Shown here: positions 1-5,291 of the stretch, piece after piece
How the letters are laid out: each line of letters begins with the position of its first letter
Position numbering within the stretch: position 1 is the stretch's first letter
Source: a virus
Virus record (IMG/VR): IMGVR_UViG_3300020195_000141
Coordinates: 1-27,270 of that record
Length of the DNA stretch: 27,270 bases
Strand: one strand, 5' to 3'
The notes under the pieces: model-generated
Told to the model about the DNA's origin: nothing
Databases searched by the model: none
What the model saw: only the letters and a program-made list of their open reading frames with translations
Position numbers and translations under genes: made by a program

Positions 1-178
1 AAATATATGCGTTTTGTCCCAGTCTCATGTCGGGTTTCTCATCTTCACCCACCATATCTAGCATAGCTTGGGTGATGGCTTTGGACTCATCTGACACAAC
101 TGGTTTAATCTCTTTGTTGTTGGGGTCTATTTCCATATAGACTTTTCCGTTTAATGTAATTGTTTCTTGCTTTGACAT
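1..178 (-). CDS. Partial CDS, unknown small acidic protein (3' end outside window)
   Basis: The first 59 codons of a minus-strand gene that runs off the left edge. It begins at the ATG at 178 with a strong AAGGAGG ribosome binding site (184-190) five bases upstream. The visible N-terminus reads MSKQETITLNGKVYMEIDPN, followed by an acidic stretch. No domain is recognised. It follows the 201-449 gene after a 22-base gap, so it is probably the next gene of the minus-strand RNA ligase operon. It was chosen as real because of the ribosome binding site and the uninterrupted frame. Confidence 0.6.
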   Translation of the reverse strand, partial: MSKQETITLNGKVYMEIDPNNKEIKPVVSDESKAITQAMLDMVGEDEKPDMRLGQNAYI

Positions 179-200
179 TTCTGCCTCCTTGTTATTTAGT

Positions 201-449
201 TTACTCATCACTACCTCTTTTCTTTAGTTCGGCTAGGCGATCCTCTTGGCTACTCCAGCCCTTTTTAGTTCTAAAGTAGACTGAACCGTCCAAGTCACCA
301 CCAGTATTTGTCTGCTCATCTATCCTCGCTTCTGTTATGAGGGTTTGGATTATGTTACAAGCTTTAGCAGTTTCGCCCAGTTCAAACAGCTTTTCTATTT
401 CATCTAGCGCCTCATCTATAGTCTTATTAGCTTGGGGTTTGGGGGTCAT
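201..449 (-). CDS. Hypothetical 82-aa protein
   Basis: Unrecognised small protein. The N-terminal half is helical and acidic (TIDEALDEIEKLFELGETAK) and resembles a short helix-turn-helix repeat of the TPR kind. The C-terminal half is polar, ending in a basic/acidic helix. Its ATG overlaps the stop codon of the upstream RNA ligase gene by four bases (ATGA, 446-449), which implies translational coupling. The coupling and conserved gene order suggest it is made together with the ligase, but no function follows from the sequence. Confidence 0.65.
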   Translation of the reverse strand: MTPKPQANKTIDEALDEIEKLFELGETAKACNIIQTLITEARIDEQTNTGGDLDGSVYFRTKKGWSSQEDRLAELKKRGSDE

Positions 450-997
450 CGCTTCAACCTGTAGTCCTTTTTCTTAATCTTCACATAGCGACCATCTGGG
501 TGATGCCAGACTAAGCCCTCAATGTCCTTATCGGTCAGCCAATCCCTAAGAGCCTCAAAGGTTCTAGGAGCATCTGGATACTGTTCCGCTTCAGAATGTT
601 TAATTAGGGTGTGCGTTTCGTAATGTTCGGGGTTGCCCTGCACCTTAGCTCCGACTAGTTCGTATGTTCCATCTGGCAAATCTACCTTGTCAGGATTACC
701 GACAGCCTCTCTGTGCCACTTATCCTCACTACCGTTACCAACTTCGACCCATCCCATACTTTTGCCTGTTACGTCGTCGTGGTCGGCTAACTCAAACCCA
801 TACGGAGCTTCTCTACCAGCTCGCAGTTCGTAGCGTTTATACATCTTCCCACCACGGATTAAACAACTAGTGCCATCGTATTTACGGGTAGCTACACCTT
901 CACCATTTTGCACCCATTCAGTACCTTCAGAATAATTATCAAAGATTGCTCCGTTATTGTTAAAATCTCTCTTGAATAATGTTGGTATTTTTCTCAT
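446..997 (-). CDS. ATP-dependent RNA ligase (covalent nucleotidyltransferase family)
   Basis: A 183-residue protein with the ordered motifs of the ligase/capping nucleotidyltransferase superfamily. Motif I is KYDG at residues 39-42, with Lys39 the expected adenylated lysine. A motif III-like YELVGAKV lies at 112-119, motif IV EGLVW at 160-164, and motif V VKIKKKDY at 172-179. The enzyme would activate an RNA 5' phosphate with ATP and join RNA ends. In other phages such ligases repair tRNAs or RNAs cut by host defence nucleases. At 183 residues it is a minimal catalytic core with no extra C-terminal domain. The ribosome binding site GGAGG lies upstream of the ATG at 997. The start overlaps the stop of a 13-codon mini-ORF and the end overlaps the next gene, both as ATGA. 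The superfamily call is firm; RNA rather than DNA substrate is inferred from the short size and overall pattern. Confidence 0.85.
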   Translation of the reverse strand: MRKIPTLFKRDFNNNGAIFDNYSEGTEWVQNGEGVATRKYDGTSCLIRGGKMYKRYELRAGREAPYGFELADHDDVTGKSMGWVEVGNGSEDKWHREAVGNPDKVDLPDGTYELVGAKVQGNPEHYETHTLIKHSEAEQYPDAPRTFEALRDWLTDKDIEGLVWHHPDGRYVKIKKKDYRLKR

Positions 998-1035
998 TTA
1001 TTCTCACCTCCGATTAGTTCAATAGCTGTATTCAT
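994..1035 (-). CDS. Possible 13-codon coupled mini-ORF upstream of RNA ligase
   Basis: A tiny frame (MNTAIELIGGENK) whose ATG overlaps the stop of the upstream zinc-binding gene as ATGA. Its own stop overlaps the ATG of the ligase as ATGA. GGAGG lies ten bases before the start. It may be a coupling device that hands ribosomes on to the ligase, with the ligase ribosome binding site lying inside it, rather than a functional peptide. Chance cannot be excluded for a frame this short. Confidence 0.3.
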   Translation of the reverse strand: MNTAIELIGGENK

Positions 1036-1193
1036 CTTGCGTCCCTCCATGCGTATAACCTATGTTTGGATGAACAATACTTCTTGTTGCGTCTAGGACT
1101 TTGTAACTTTACCTTGCAATACAAACACTTTATTACCATGTCTCTAGCGTAACGGTAATGAAACGCTTTGTCAAGCCCATTGAGTCTATCCAC
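1032..1193 (-). CDS. Cys-rich zinc-ribbon-like microprotein (53 aa from GTG, 35 aa from ATG at 1139)
   Basis: The C-terminal 35 residues carry a CLYC knuckle followed fifteen residues later by YCSSKH, a treble-clef-like Cys/His pattern that probably binds zinc. Similar C..C/CS..C pairs appear in two other proteins of this window (12440-12784 and the HNH enzyme at 14545). The frame extends upstream to a GTG at 1193 through coding-like sequence (DRLNGLDKAFHYRYARD), whereas the ATG at 1139 would give a 35-residue form. Neither start has a clear ribosome binding site. The stop overlaps the next start as ATGA. It heads the ligase operon and may act as an RNA- or DNA-binding adaptor; that role is a guess. 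Confidence 0.55.
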   Translation of the reverse strand: MDRLNGLDKAFHYRYARDMVIKCLYCKVKLQSPRRNKKYCSSKHRLYAWRDAR

Positions 1194-1226
1194 TGTTTAG
1201 GTTAGGGATGGGGTGAGACAATATCG

Positions 1227-1352
1227 CCCCCTTACCTGGTAAACCTAAGGCTTCGGGGGTTTGGATAAACTATCTTGGTTAGATCACAAGCCAGGACTAG
1301 GTTGGACTTCAAGGGGGGCTGCCAGAGCCTAGATTTAAGGTCTGTGATCTAA
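1227..1352 (-). promoter_or_regulatory. Strongly folded RNA leader upstream of the RNA ligase operon
   Basis: Two nested hairpins precede the first gene of the minus operon. The first has a perfect 10-bp outer stem (TGTGATCTAA at 1343-1352 with TTAGATCACA at 1279-1288) and an inner CTAGG/CCTAG stem (1297-1301 with 1328-1332). The second pairs 1227-1231 with 1255-1259 (CCCCC/GGGGG), with an inner CCTTA/TAAGG stem (1230-1234 with 1246-1250). Apart from these the stretch 1194-1412 holds no gene. A weak minus promoter-like TTGTCA lies at 1414-1419. The leader could control expression or itself be an RNA product. Confidence 0.5.
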
Positions 1353-1412
1353 TACGTCTTTGTTGGTAAGGTGGTCGTACAACACCTGATAGTTATTTGT
1401 TGAACGCCACTA

Positions 1413-1442
1413 TTGACAAATAGATGTTGTACGCGGTATGAT
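1413..1442 (+). promoter_or_regulatory. Sigma70-like promoter of a short transcription unit
   Basis: TTGACA (1413-1418), an 18-base spacer and TATGAT (1437-1442). The predicted start near 1449 lies only about 25 bases before an intrinsic terminator, and no gene lies between them. Confidence 0.6.
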
Positions 1443-1473
1443 GTGGGTACAATTTATCGTCAGCAGTGGCAAG

Positions 1474-1495
1474 ACCGTCCGTAAGGGCGGTTTTT
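1474..1495 (+). terminator. Intrinsic terminator
   Basis: ACCGTCC (1474-1480), loop GTAA, GGGCGGT (1485-1491), followed by a run of T. Seven base pairs with one G-U pair. It would end a transcript of roughly 50 nt from the promoter at 1413-1442. Confidence 0.7.
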
Positions 1496-1725
1496 CTATT
1501 CGTCAGCCGTGACAAACAGTACATTCAATTATGCGTTAAAAGACTCCAAAAGCAAATGATTATTTGATGAACCAGTGGATAAATAAGTTCTTACCTCTAT
1601 TATACAATATAATACTTGACAACAGTTTAATTTGGGCGGTTGGTCAGAGCGAGCAATTTAACTCTACCTACTAACATTCAGTTTTGTTTTCTGGTTGGCT
1701 GAGAACAACCAAAGTAAAAATGTAT

Positions 1726-1755
1726 TTGCCTAACAGCAACGCTATCGTGTATAAT
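1726..1755 (+). promoter_or_regulatory. Possible promoter of a second short transcription unit
   Basis: TTGCCT (1726-1731), an 18-base spacer and a consensus TATAAT (1750-1755). The -35 is weak but the spacer matches that of the promoter at 1413. The stretch 1498-1890 holds no gene that I can see. A 12-base repeat GAAGTGAAACTA occurs at 1763-1774, just after the start, and again at 1825-1836. Confidence 0.45.
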
Positions 1756-1775
1756 CAAAAGCGAAGTGAAACTAG

Positions 1776-1796
1776 CCCCTCCAAAAGAGGGGTTTT
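1776..1796 (+). terminator. Intrinsic terminator
   Basis: CCCCTC (1776-1781), loop CAAAA, GAGGGG (1787-1792), then TTTT. It follows the promoter at 1726-1755 by about 20 bases, so the unit would make a transcript of only about 35 nt. Confidence 0.7.
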
Positions 1797-1890
1797 CTAT
1801 TGTTAAACAACTATTTTAATTTCTGAAGTGAAACTAAATTAGTCTCTATAAGCTTAAACTCTCACCCGAAAATAATCAAGCATATAAACA

Positions 1891-1959
1891 TTACAGGCAA
1901 CCTTCGTCTATGGTATGACGATGCTTGCACCTTTGACAGAATCTAATTTTAAGCTTCAC
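1891..1959 (-). CDS. Possible 22-aa CxxC peptide
   Basis: A GTG-started frame whose start overlaps the stop of the upstream membrane peptide as GTGA. It has an FCQRCKHRH core with a third Cys near the end, a one-knuckle metal-binding pattern like several other microproteins here. It lies last in the minus operon that starts with the ribbon-helix-helix gene. There is no independent ribosome binding site, so it would depend on coupling. Size makes this tentative. Confidence 0.35.
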   Translation of the reverse strand: MKLKIRFCQRCKHRHTIDEGCL

Positions 1960-2051
1960 AATCCCCCCACTATTAAACTACTCACTTGGGGGACGAGCAA
2001 TAACATCAGAGCCAAAATTAAACCCAGTAAAGCTATGGTGGTGTAGGTCAT
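1956..2051 (-). CDS. 31-aa single-pass membrane peptide
   Basis: After the first five residues (MTYTT) the rest of the peptide is almost wholly hydrophobic, rich in Leu, Ile and Val with a single Pro near the middle, so it should span the membrane once. The ATG at 2051 lies eight bases after the upstream stop, with a GGGGAG ribosome binding site ending nine bases before it. The stop overlaps the next GTG. Role unknown. Small membrane peptides of phages are often lysis or superinfection factors, but nothing here decides that. Confidence 0.5.
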   Translation of the reverse strand: MTYTTIALLGLILALMLLLVPQVSSLIVGGL

Positions 2052-2056
2052 TTCAT

Positions 2057-2341
2057 TTATCTCCCCTCAAACTTTCCTATTATATGTATTGCGTTGTAGT
2101 AGTGGTACGCTCTCAATTCTTCTGAGCCTATCATAGTTTTATCCTCTTGGGCATATTTGTGAGCTAGGTTAAAAATCTTACTGGCAGTAGCTTCTTCTGC
2201 TCCTGTTATAAGGTCTTGGATAAACGACCTTAATTCAACTAAATCAAAAGTGACTGGTTCACCTCTTTTCCTGGGTATGTATGCTAATGAAACCACCTTC
2301 GCCCATTCAATATCTAGCTCTGTAAGTATGTCTTGGCTCAT
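2057..2341 (-). CDS. Hypothetical 94-aa helical protein
   Basis: No recognised domain. The predicted protein is mixed charge and mostly helical (WAKVVSLAYIPRKRGEP, then ELRSFIQDLITGAEEATASK) and ends in a helix with paired Tyr. The ATG at 2341 is used because AAAGGGG lies just upstream. A GTG three bases earlier is also in frame. The start shares its A with the stop of the C2H2 gene (TGATG), so the two are coupled. Confidence 0.65.
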   Translation of the reverse strand: MSQDILTELDIEWAKVVSLAYIPRKRGEPVTFDLVELRSFIQDLITGAEEATASKIFNLAHKYAQEDKTMIGSEELRAYHYYNAIHIIGKFEGR

Positions 2342-2439
2342 CACTCCCCTTTCAGTTTATGAATTTTAATATGCTCACTGAGCGTCATATCGAATACGTC
2401 ATATCCGCAGTCGGAACAGATGTTGTTGCTCATAATCAT
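2341..2439 (-). CDS. 32-aa C2H2 zinc-finger microprotein
   Basis: The whole protein is one zinc finger: Cys8, Cys11, His23 and His27 in the spacing C-x2-C-x11-H-x3-H, with Val/Phe and Leu in the usual core positions between the pairs. This is close to the classical C2H2 fold, which binds DNA or protein and is uncommon in phages. The start has AAAGGA five bases upstream and an in-frame second ATG two codons in. It sits directly after the ribbon-helix-helix regulator and before a coupled unknown gene, which suggests a regulatory or host-takeover role. That role is inferred. Confidence 0.6.
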   Translation of the reverse strand: MIMSNNICSDCGYDVFDMTLSEHIKIHKLKGE

Positions 2440-2440
2440 A

Positions 2441-2517
2441 TTATCCTTTCTTTAGTTTAGAGAGCGCATGAGCTAGTTCACAAATCAACCTGTGGCAGGA
2501 GACTCGAACTCATGCGC
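2441..2517 (-). promoter_or_regulatory. Hairpin plus conserved 18-nt leader before the C2H2 gene
   Basis: A 9-bp perfect stem, GCGCATGAG/CTCATGCGC (2464-2472 with 2509-2517), has further pairing inside and spans the stop codon of the ribbon-helix-helix gene. It is followed by AAACTAAAGAAAGGATAA (2441-2458 on the minus strand), which contains the ribosome binding site. The same 18 bases after another hairpin occur at 10001-10055. The hairpin may separate or process the two messages. Confidence 0.55.
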
Positions 2518-2689
2518 CCACCGCCAAGGGTAGAGAGGAAGCTTTACCCCCAGCGATGGTGTCTCTATTCAATGCTTCCTCTAACAGTAACTCTAAATAT
2601 ACTTTGACTGAGCGTTTATCTTTTTTAGCTTCAGCTTTTAATAGTTCGTATATATCAGGACGGATTGCTATTGTTGGCTCTCTTTTCAT
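2510..2689 (-). CDS. Ribbon-helix-helix DNA-binding regulator (leaderless)
   Basis: A 59-residue protein with the Arc/CopG-type ribbon-helix-helix pattern: a short N-terminal strand (PTIAIRPDIYELL) followed by two helices (KAEAKKDKRSV, then VYLELLLEEAL). Such proteins act as dimers or tetramers and bind palindromic operators. The ATG at 2689 is chosen because it lies six bases after a -10 box (2696-2701) of a good promoter, so transcription should start at or next to the ATG. There is no room for a ribosome binding site. An upstream ATG five codons earlier lies in the -10 region and is unlikely. It is divergent from the plus early operon and shares operator sequences with it, so it probably represses both. 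Confidence 0.75.
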   Translation of the reverse strand: MKREPTIAIRPDIYELLKAEAKKDKRSVKVYLELLLEEALNRDTIAGGKASSLPLAVGA

Positions 2690-2695
2690 ACAGGT

Positions 2696-2724
2696 ATAGT
2701 ACACGCCTAATACGTGTATGTCAA
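2696..2724 (-). promoter_or_regulatory. Promoter of the ribbon-helix-helix gene with inverted-repeat operators
   Basis: TTGACA (2724-2719), 17-base spacer, TACTAT (2701-2696). A 6-bp inverted repeat TACACG/CGTGTA (2700-2705 and 2713-2718) fills the spacer. A palindrome ATACCTGTAT (2697-2688) begins at the last two bases of the -10. Both are likely operators for autoregulation. Confidence 0.65.
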
Positions 2725-2745
2725 CCGTGGATTACATTCTGGCTA

Positions 2746-2782
2746 TTGACACCCCCCCCACCATGCTATACAATACAGGTAT
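2746..2782 (+). promoter_or_regulatory. Divergent early promoter with shared palindromic operator
   Basis: TTGACA (2746-2751), a 17-base C-rich spacer, TACAAT (2769-2774). ATACAGGTAT (2773-2782) begins at the last two bases of the -10. This is the same placement as the matching palindrome at the divergent minus promoter. Predicted transcription start is about 2781. Confidence 0.65.
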
Positions 2783-2799
2783 TAAATAAGGAGGAACAG

Positions 2800-3120
2800 A
2801 TTAAAAGGTTATTATTAGTTACCCTAAGTGTTTTAATATTTAGTATATTTAGTATTTTGTCAGTCAGCGCGAGTGTGCCAGTAATAAAATGCCCCACGGC
2901 AACAAGTGAAGGTGCTTACTTTGAGCGAGGTATAGGCAAAGACGGCAACGTAATATGTGGCTTTAGTTGGTATAACGCCTGCCCATACACTGAAGCAGTG
3001 TCGGCAAACGACCCAGGGTGCGAAAAACTTACTGAAGAGCAACTTAAACCTTGGCAACCCACCGTGCCTGCCCCTGAGCCTGCCACCGAGCCAGAACTCA
3101 GCGAGTGGGGGGGTAAGTAA
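2800..3120 (+). CDS. Secreted Cys-containing protein with an AUU start codon
   Basis: A 106-residue protein with a clear N-terminal signal sequence: KR followed by a hydrophobic stretch (LLLVTLSVLIFSIFSIL) and a small-residue cleavage region (SVSAS). The mature part has four Cys and a C-terminal Pro/Glu linker. The mapped promoter starts the transcript near 2781, and AAGGAGG (2788-2794) lies five bases before ATT at 2800. No ATG, GTG or TTG in frame lies between the transcription start and the signal sequence, so AUU is the best start. Upstream ATG codons lie before the promoter. It may act in the cell envelope, for example in superinfection exclusion, but that is a guess. Confidence 0.65.
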   Translation: MKRLLLVTLSVLIFSIFSILSVSASVPVIKCPTATSEGAYFERGIGKDGNVICGFSWYNACPYTEAVSANDPGCEKLTEEQLKPWQPTVPAPEPATEPELSEWGGK

Positions 3121-3398
3121 TGACTGATAGTTTTTTCGAAGAATTGATAGAAGCCACCGGCTCTGAGGATATGGCTAAGAAAGTTGTAGGCTTATTTGAC
3201 CGTACGCGCAAGCAGATAGGGCTTACGGAACAGCAACAGTCTGTCTATGACTATTTAGTTAGTGGCAAGCCTATAGTATCTCAGCGTCAGTTAGCCAAAG
3301 ACTGCGGGCTAGATCATCCCCAGAAGGTTGTGGCTATTTTGGCGGCTTTGACACTGAAGGGTTTTTTGATACCGCGCGATAAGGTTACTAAAATATGA
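3120..3398 (+). CDS. Winged-helix DNA-binding protein
   Basis: 92 residues. Residues 35-88 have a winged helix-turn-helix pattern: LTEQQQSVYDYL, then SQRQLAKDCGLDHPQKV as the likely turn and recognition helix, then LTLKGFLIP as the wing. The acidic N-terminal 30 residues may be a dimerisation helix. The ATG shares its A with the preceding stop (TAATG), so it is coupled to the secreted protein. As the second gene after the switch promoter it is a candidate early regulator. Confidence 0.65.
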   Translation: MTDSFFEELIEATGSEDMAKKVVGLFDRTRKQIGLTEQQQSVYDYLVSGKPIVSQRQLAKDCGLDHPQKVVAILAALTLKGFLIPRDKVTKI

Positions 3399-3550
3399 TA
3401 TTATTTTGCTCAGTATTTCATAAATGGTCTGATTGGAACGGTACTGCTGAGGGCTACCAAATTAGGTGGTGCGAAGGATGTAACAAACAGCAACGGCGTG
3501 TTATTAAGTTTAGAGTTGTAAAGTGGTTTAAGTTTGGAGAGCGTTTATGA
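3395..3550 (+). CDS. 51-aa Cys/Trp-rich microprotein
   Basis: The frame is linked by ATGA overlaps at both ends (3395-3398 and 3547-3550), strong evidence that it is translated. It holds FCSVFHKW near the N-terminus and RWCEGCNKQQRR in the middle, giving a probable Cys/His zinc site, followed by a basic tail. Similar short proteins that combine a C..H..W start with a CxxC are common in tailed phages, but their function is not known to me. Confidence 0.65.
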   Translation: MILFCSVFHKWSDWNGTAEGYQIRWCEGCNKQQRRVIKFRVVKWFKFGERL

Positions 3551-4422
3551 GCGACACCGAAACCCTCTACGAACTAAGTAATTGTGAGATTATGCGCTAT
3601 GAAACAGATTCAGAGCATTTTTACTACGGAGGGCTTATTGGAGAGGAAAAGCAATATTATTTATCTGTTACTCAGACCATAGATATTGGTGGGCCAGTAC
3701 CAGAAGGTTTGCGAGAATATTGGCGCGTTACTTCGTATGAAGAATCAAAAGAACGATTACAGATGACTGGTGATAGAGGTTCTAAGCTACATGATGCGCT
3801 AGACCAATTAATGCGAGCCAAAAAGCTTGACTTAAAAAATGATTATCGGTCTACTTTTGAAAAAGCTGGGATAGCTATGTTCATACGTTTCATAAGATTT
3901 TTAGACCCTGGCAAGTATTTCACTGAGTTAATTGTAGCCGACCCAGACCTACGTGTAGCCGGTACGCTGGACTTTAAGGGCTATGTTGAGGAGTGGCGCT
4001 TAGAATGCCTCCTAGACCCTAATAAGTACCTAAATATTGATTCAGAGGGTGACGTTCAACTCAAGGAAAAGTGGTTGGACTTGCCTAGTAAAAAACGAGT
4101 TCACATCATCATCGATTGGAAATTCAGTGCAAGGAATGCCTATAGTCATAAAATCCAGGTCGCAGCCTATAAAACGATGAACAATAAAACTCGTAAAGGT
4201 AGCCCAGTTACTAGAGCGTTTACTTGGCGATACAGCCCAAAACATAAACATGGCTTTGATTTTTCGGAGAGTTTATTAACCTATAAGTCTTTCAAACGTA
4301 TTTACGAAACAGCTATTGAATATCTAGGTAACTTTCCTGCCCCCCCTTCTCTTACACGTTACCCTGATTCTGTTCAACTTTACATAAAAAAGGAGAAAGG
4401 GAAAAAAGAATGGGCAAAATAA
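3547..4422 (+). CDS. PD-(D/E)XK nuclease, RecB/Cas4-like exonuclease
   Basis: 291 residues with the motif series of RecB-family nucleases: RGSKLHDAL (His82), a possible acidic residue near Glu127, GTLDF (Asp142), IIDWK (Asp190, Lys192) and QVAAY (Gln204, Tyr208). No Cys cluster for the iron-sulphur site of Cas4 is present. The enzyme would degrade or resect DNA with Mg2+. Next to an SSB-like gene it probably serves recombination or replication, much as phage exonucleases pair with annealing proteins. The start overlaps the upstream microprotein (ATGA) and the end overlaps the homing endonuclease gene by 13 bases. Confidence 0.8.
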   Translation: MSDTETLYELSNCEIMRYETDSEHFYYGGLIGEEKQYYLSVTQTIDIGGPVPEGLREYWRVTSYEESKERLQMTGDRGSKLHDALDQLMRAKKLDLKNDYRSTFEKAGIAMFIRFIRFLDPGKYFTELIVADPDLRVAGTLDFKGYVEEWRLECLLDPNKYLNIDSEGDVQLKEKWLDLPSKKRVHIIIDWKFSARNAYSHKIQVAAYKTMNNKTRKGSPVTRAFTWRYSPKHKHGFDFSESLLTYKSFKRIYETAIEYLGNFPAPPSLTRYPDSVQLYIKKEKGKKEWAK

Positions 4423-4853
4423 AACACAAGATGACTAATACACCCACTTACTACTCATGGAAGTCAATGAAAGCCCGTTGTCTCAGCCCTACAGCTACCT
4501 CCTATTGGAAATACGGAAAAGTGGGGATAAAAATTTATGAACCTTGGTTAATTTTTAACAATTTCTTAAAGGATATGGGCATCAGACCAATAGATAAAAC
4601 CTTAGATAGAATAGACCCCTACGGTAACTATGAACCATCTAATTGTAGGTGGGCCACGCCAACGGAACAGCGGAGGAATAGGCGTATGAATAGAAATAAT
4701 ACGTCAAGCTACCAAGGTGTTTATGATACCGGTTATAATACTTGGCGAACTTTGATTGCTTTTAGTAGTATTAATTATCATTTAGGCACTTTCACTAACA
4801 AAGAAGATGCAATAATGATGCGAATGGCTGCCGAGGAGCAATTACTGTGCTAG
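4410..4853 (+). CDS. HNH homing endonuclease with C-terminal AP2-like DNA-binding domain
   Basis: 147 residues. The first 90 match the phage HNH family with the SWKSMKARC start, a YGKVGIKIYEPW core and LDRIDPYGNYEPSNCRWAT (residues 65-83), then a basic tail. Residues about 97-145 (SYQGVYDTGYNTWRTLIA, then HLGTFTNKEDAIM) form an AP2-like strand-strand-strand-helix domain. Such enzymes are free-standing homing endonucleases that copy their gene into related genomes. It has a GGAGAAAGGG ribosome binding site inside the end of the nuclease gene and overlaps the following gene by seven bases, so it sits as an insert in the early operon. Confidence 0.8.
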   Translation: MGKIKHKMTNTPTYYSWKSMKARCLSPTATSYWKYGKVGIKIYEPWLIFNNFLKDMGIRPIDKTLDRIDPYGNYEPSNCRWATPTEQRRNRRMNRNNTSSYQGVYDTGYNTWRTLIAFSSINYHLGTFTNKEDAIMMRMAAEEQLLC

Positions 4854-5167
4854 TAGATAAATTCACCCAGTTAAACTACATCGGAGACATCTGGGAGCCC
4901 CATTATGCGGGCTACATAAGAGGTGGCTCGACAGACATGGTAGAAGTCTACATAGCTAAGCGGAAGATCAACCGCAACATAAGAGATATTAAATTAGTTT
5001 TTACCAGGGTCGGTGAGGATAGTATATTTGCTGGAGACTGGTTTTTAAGAAGAAAGGACGTACCGAAGAGGACAAAGTTCGATAATAATGGCATGGAATG
5101 TTTTGTGGTGCCGTGGGGTAAGTTTCAGCCACTAGAGTATGCTGAGAGAAGCGAATATGAAATGTGA
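4847..5167 (+). CDS. Hypothetical 106-aa protein
   Basis: No recognised domain. It is rich in aromatic and basic residues with alternating strand-like segments (GDIWEPHYAGYIRGGS, EVYIAKRKI, VFTRVGED), suggesting a small beta fold. The start is GTG at 4847 with GAGGAG eight bases upstream. It overlaps the neighbours on both sides. Its position between RecB-like nuclease and SSB genes suggests a DNA metabolism role, without direct evidence. Confidence 0.6.
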   Translation: MLVDKFTQLNYIGDIWEPHYAGYIRGGSTDMVEVYIAKRKINRNIRDIKLVFTRVGEDSIFAGDWFLRRKDVPKRTKFDNNGMECFVVPWGKFQPLEYAERSEYEM

Positions 5168-5291
5168 ATGTGATACCCAGGGCAAAGATGATGGGCAGAC
5201 AACCTGCTTCTTACATCATCAATGCTCAGATGGAGATTGTACGCATACAGACGAAGAAGATAATAATTATAAGGAGGACGATGATGAGTGA
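5157..5291 (+). CDS. 44-aa acidic Cys/His-rich microprotein
   Basis: The N-terminal 30 residues hold five Cys and three His (KCECD, TTCFLHHQC, GDCTH), a dense metal-binding pattern. The rest is almost all Asp, Glu and Asn. It overlaps the upstream gene by 11 bases and runs eight bases into the SSB start, as expected for coupled genes. The ribosome binding site is weak. The acidic tail could mimic DNA or contact the SSB partner proteins, but this is inference. Confidence 0.55.
   Translation: MKCECDTQGKDDGQTTCFLHHQCSDGDCTHTDEEDNNYKEDDDE

Noticed and set aside
1279-1352. tRNA or tmRNA in the folded leader
   Set aside because: The outer stem is 10 bp with no T-loop, anticodon loop or CCA end in the right places.
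2464-2517. tRNA-like T-loop (GAGTTCGAGTCTC) on the minus strand
   Set aside because: No matching acceptor arm, D arm or anticodon arm; the paired unit is only about 54 bases and is better explained as a nested hairpin over the regulator stop codon.
2665-2799. ATG at 2665 as start of the secreted protein
   Set aside because: It lies upstream of the -35/-10 elements that drive the gene and would put a Pro-rich run before the signal sequence.
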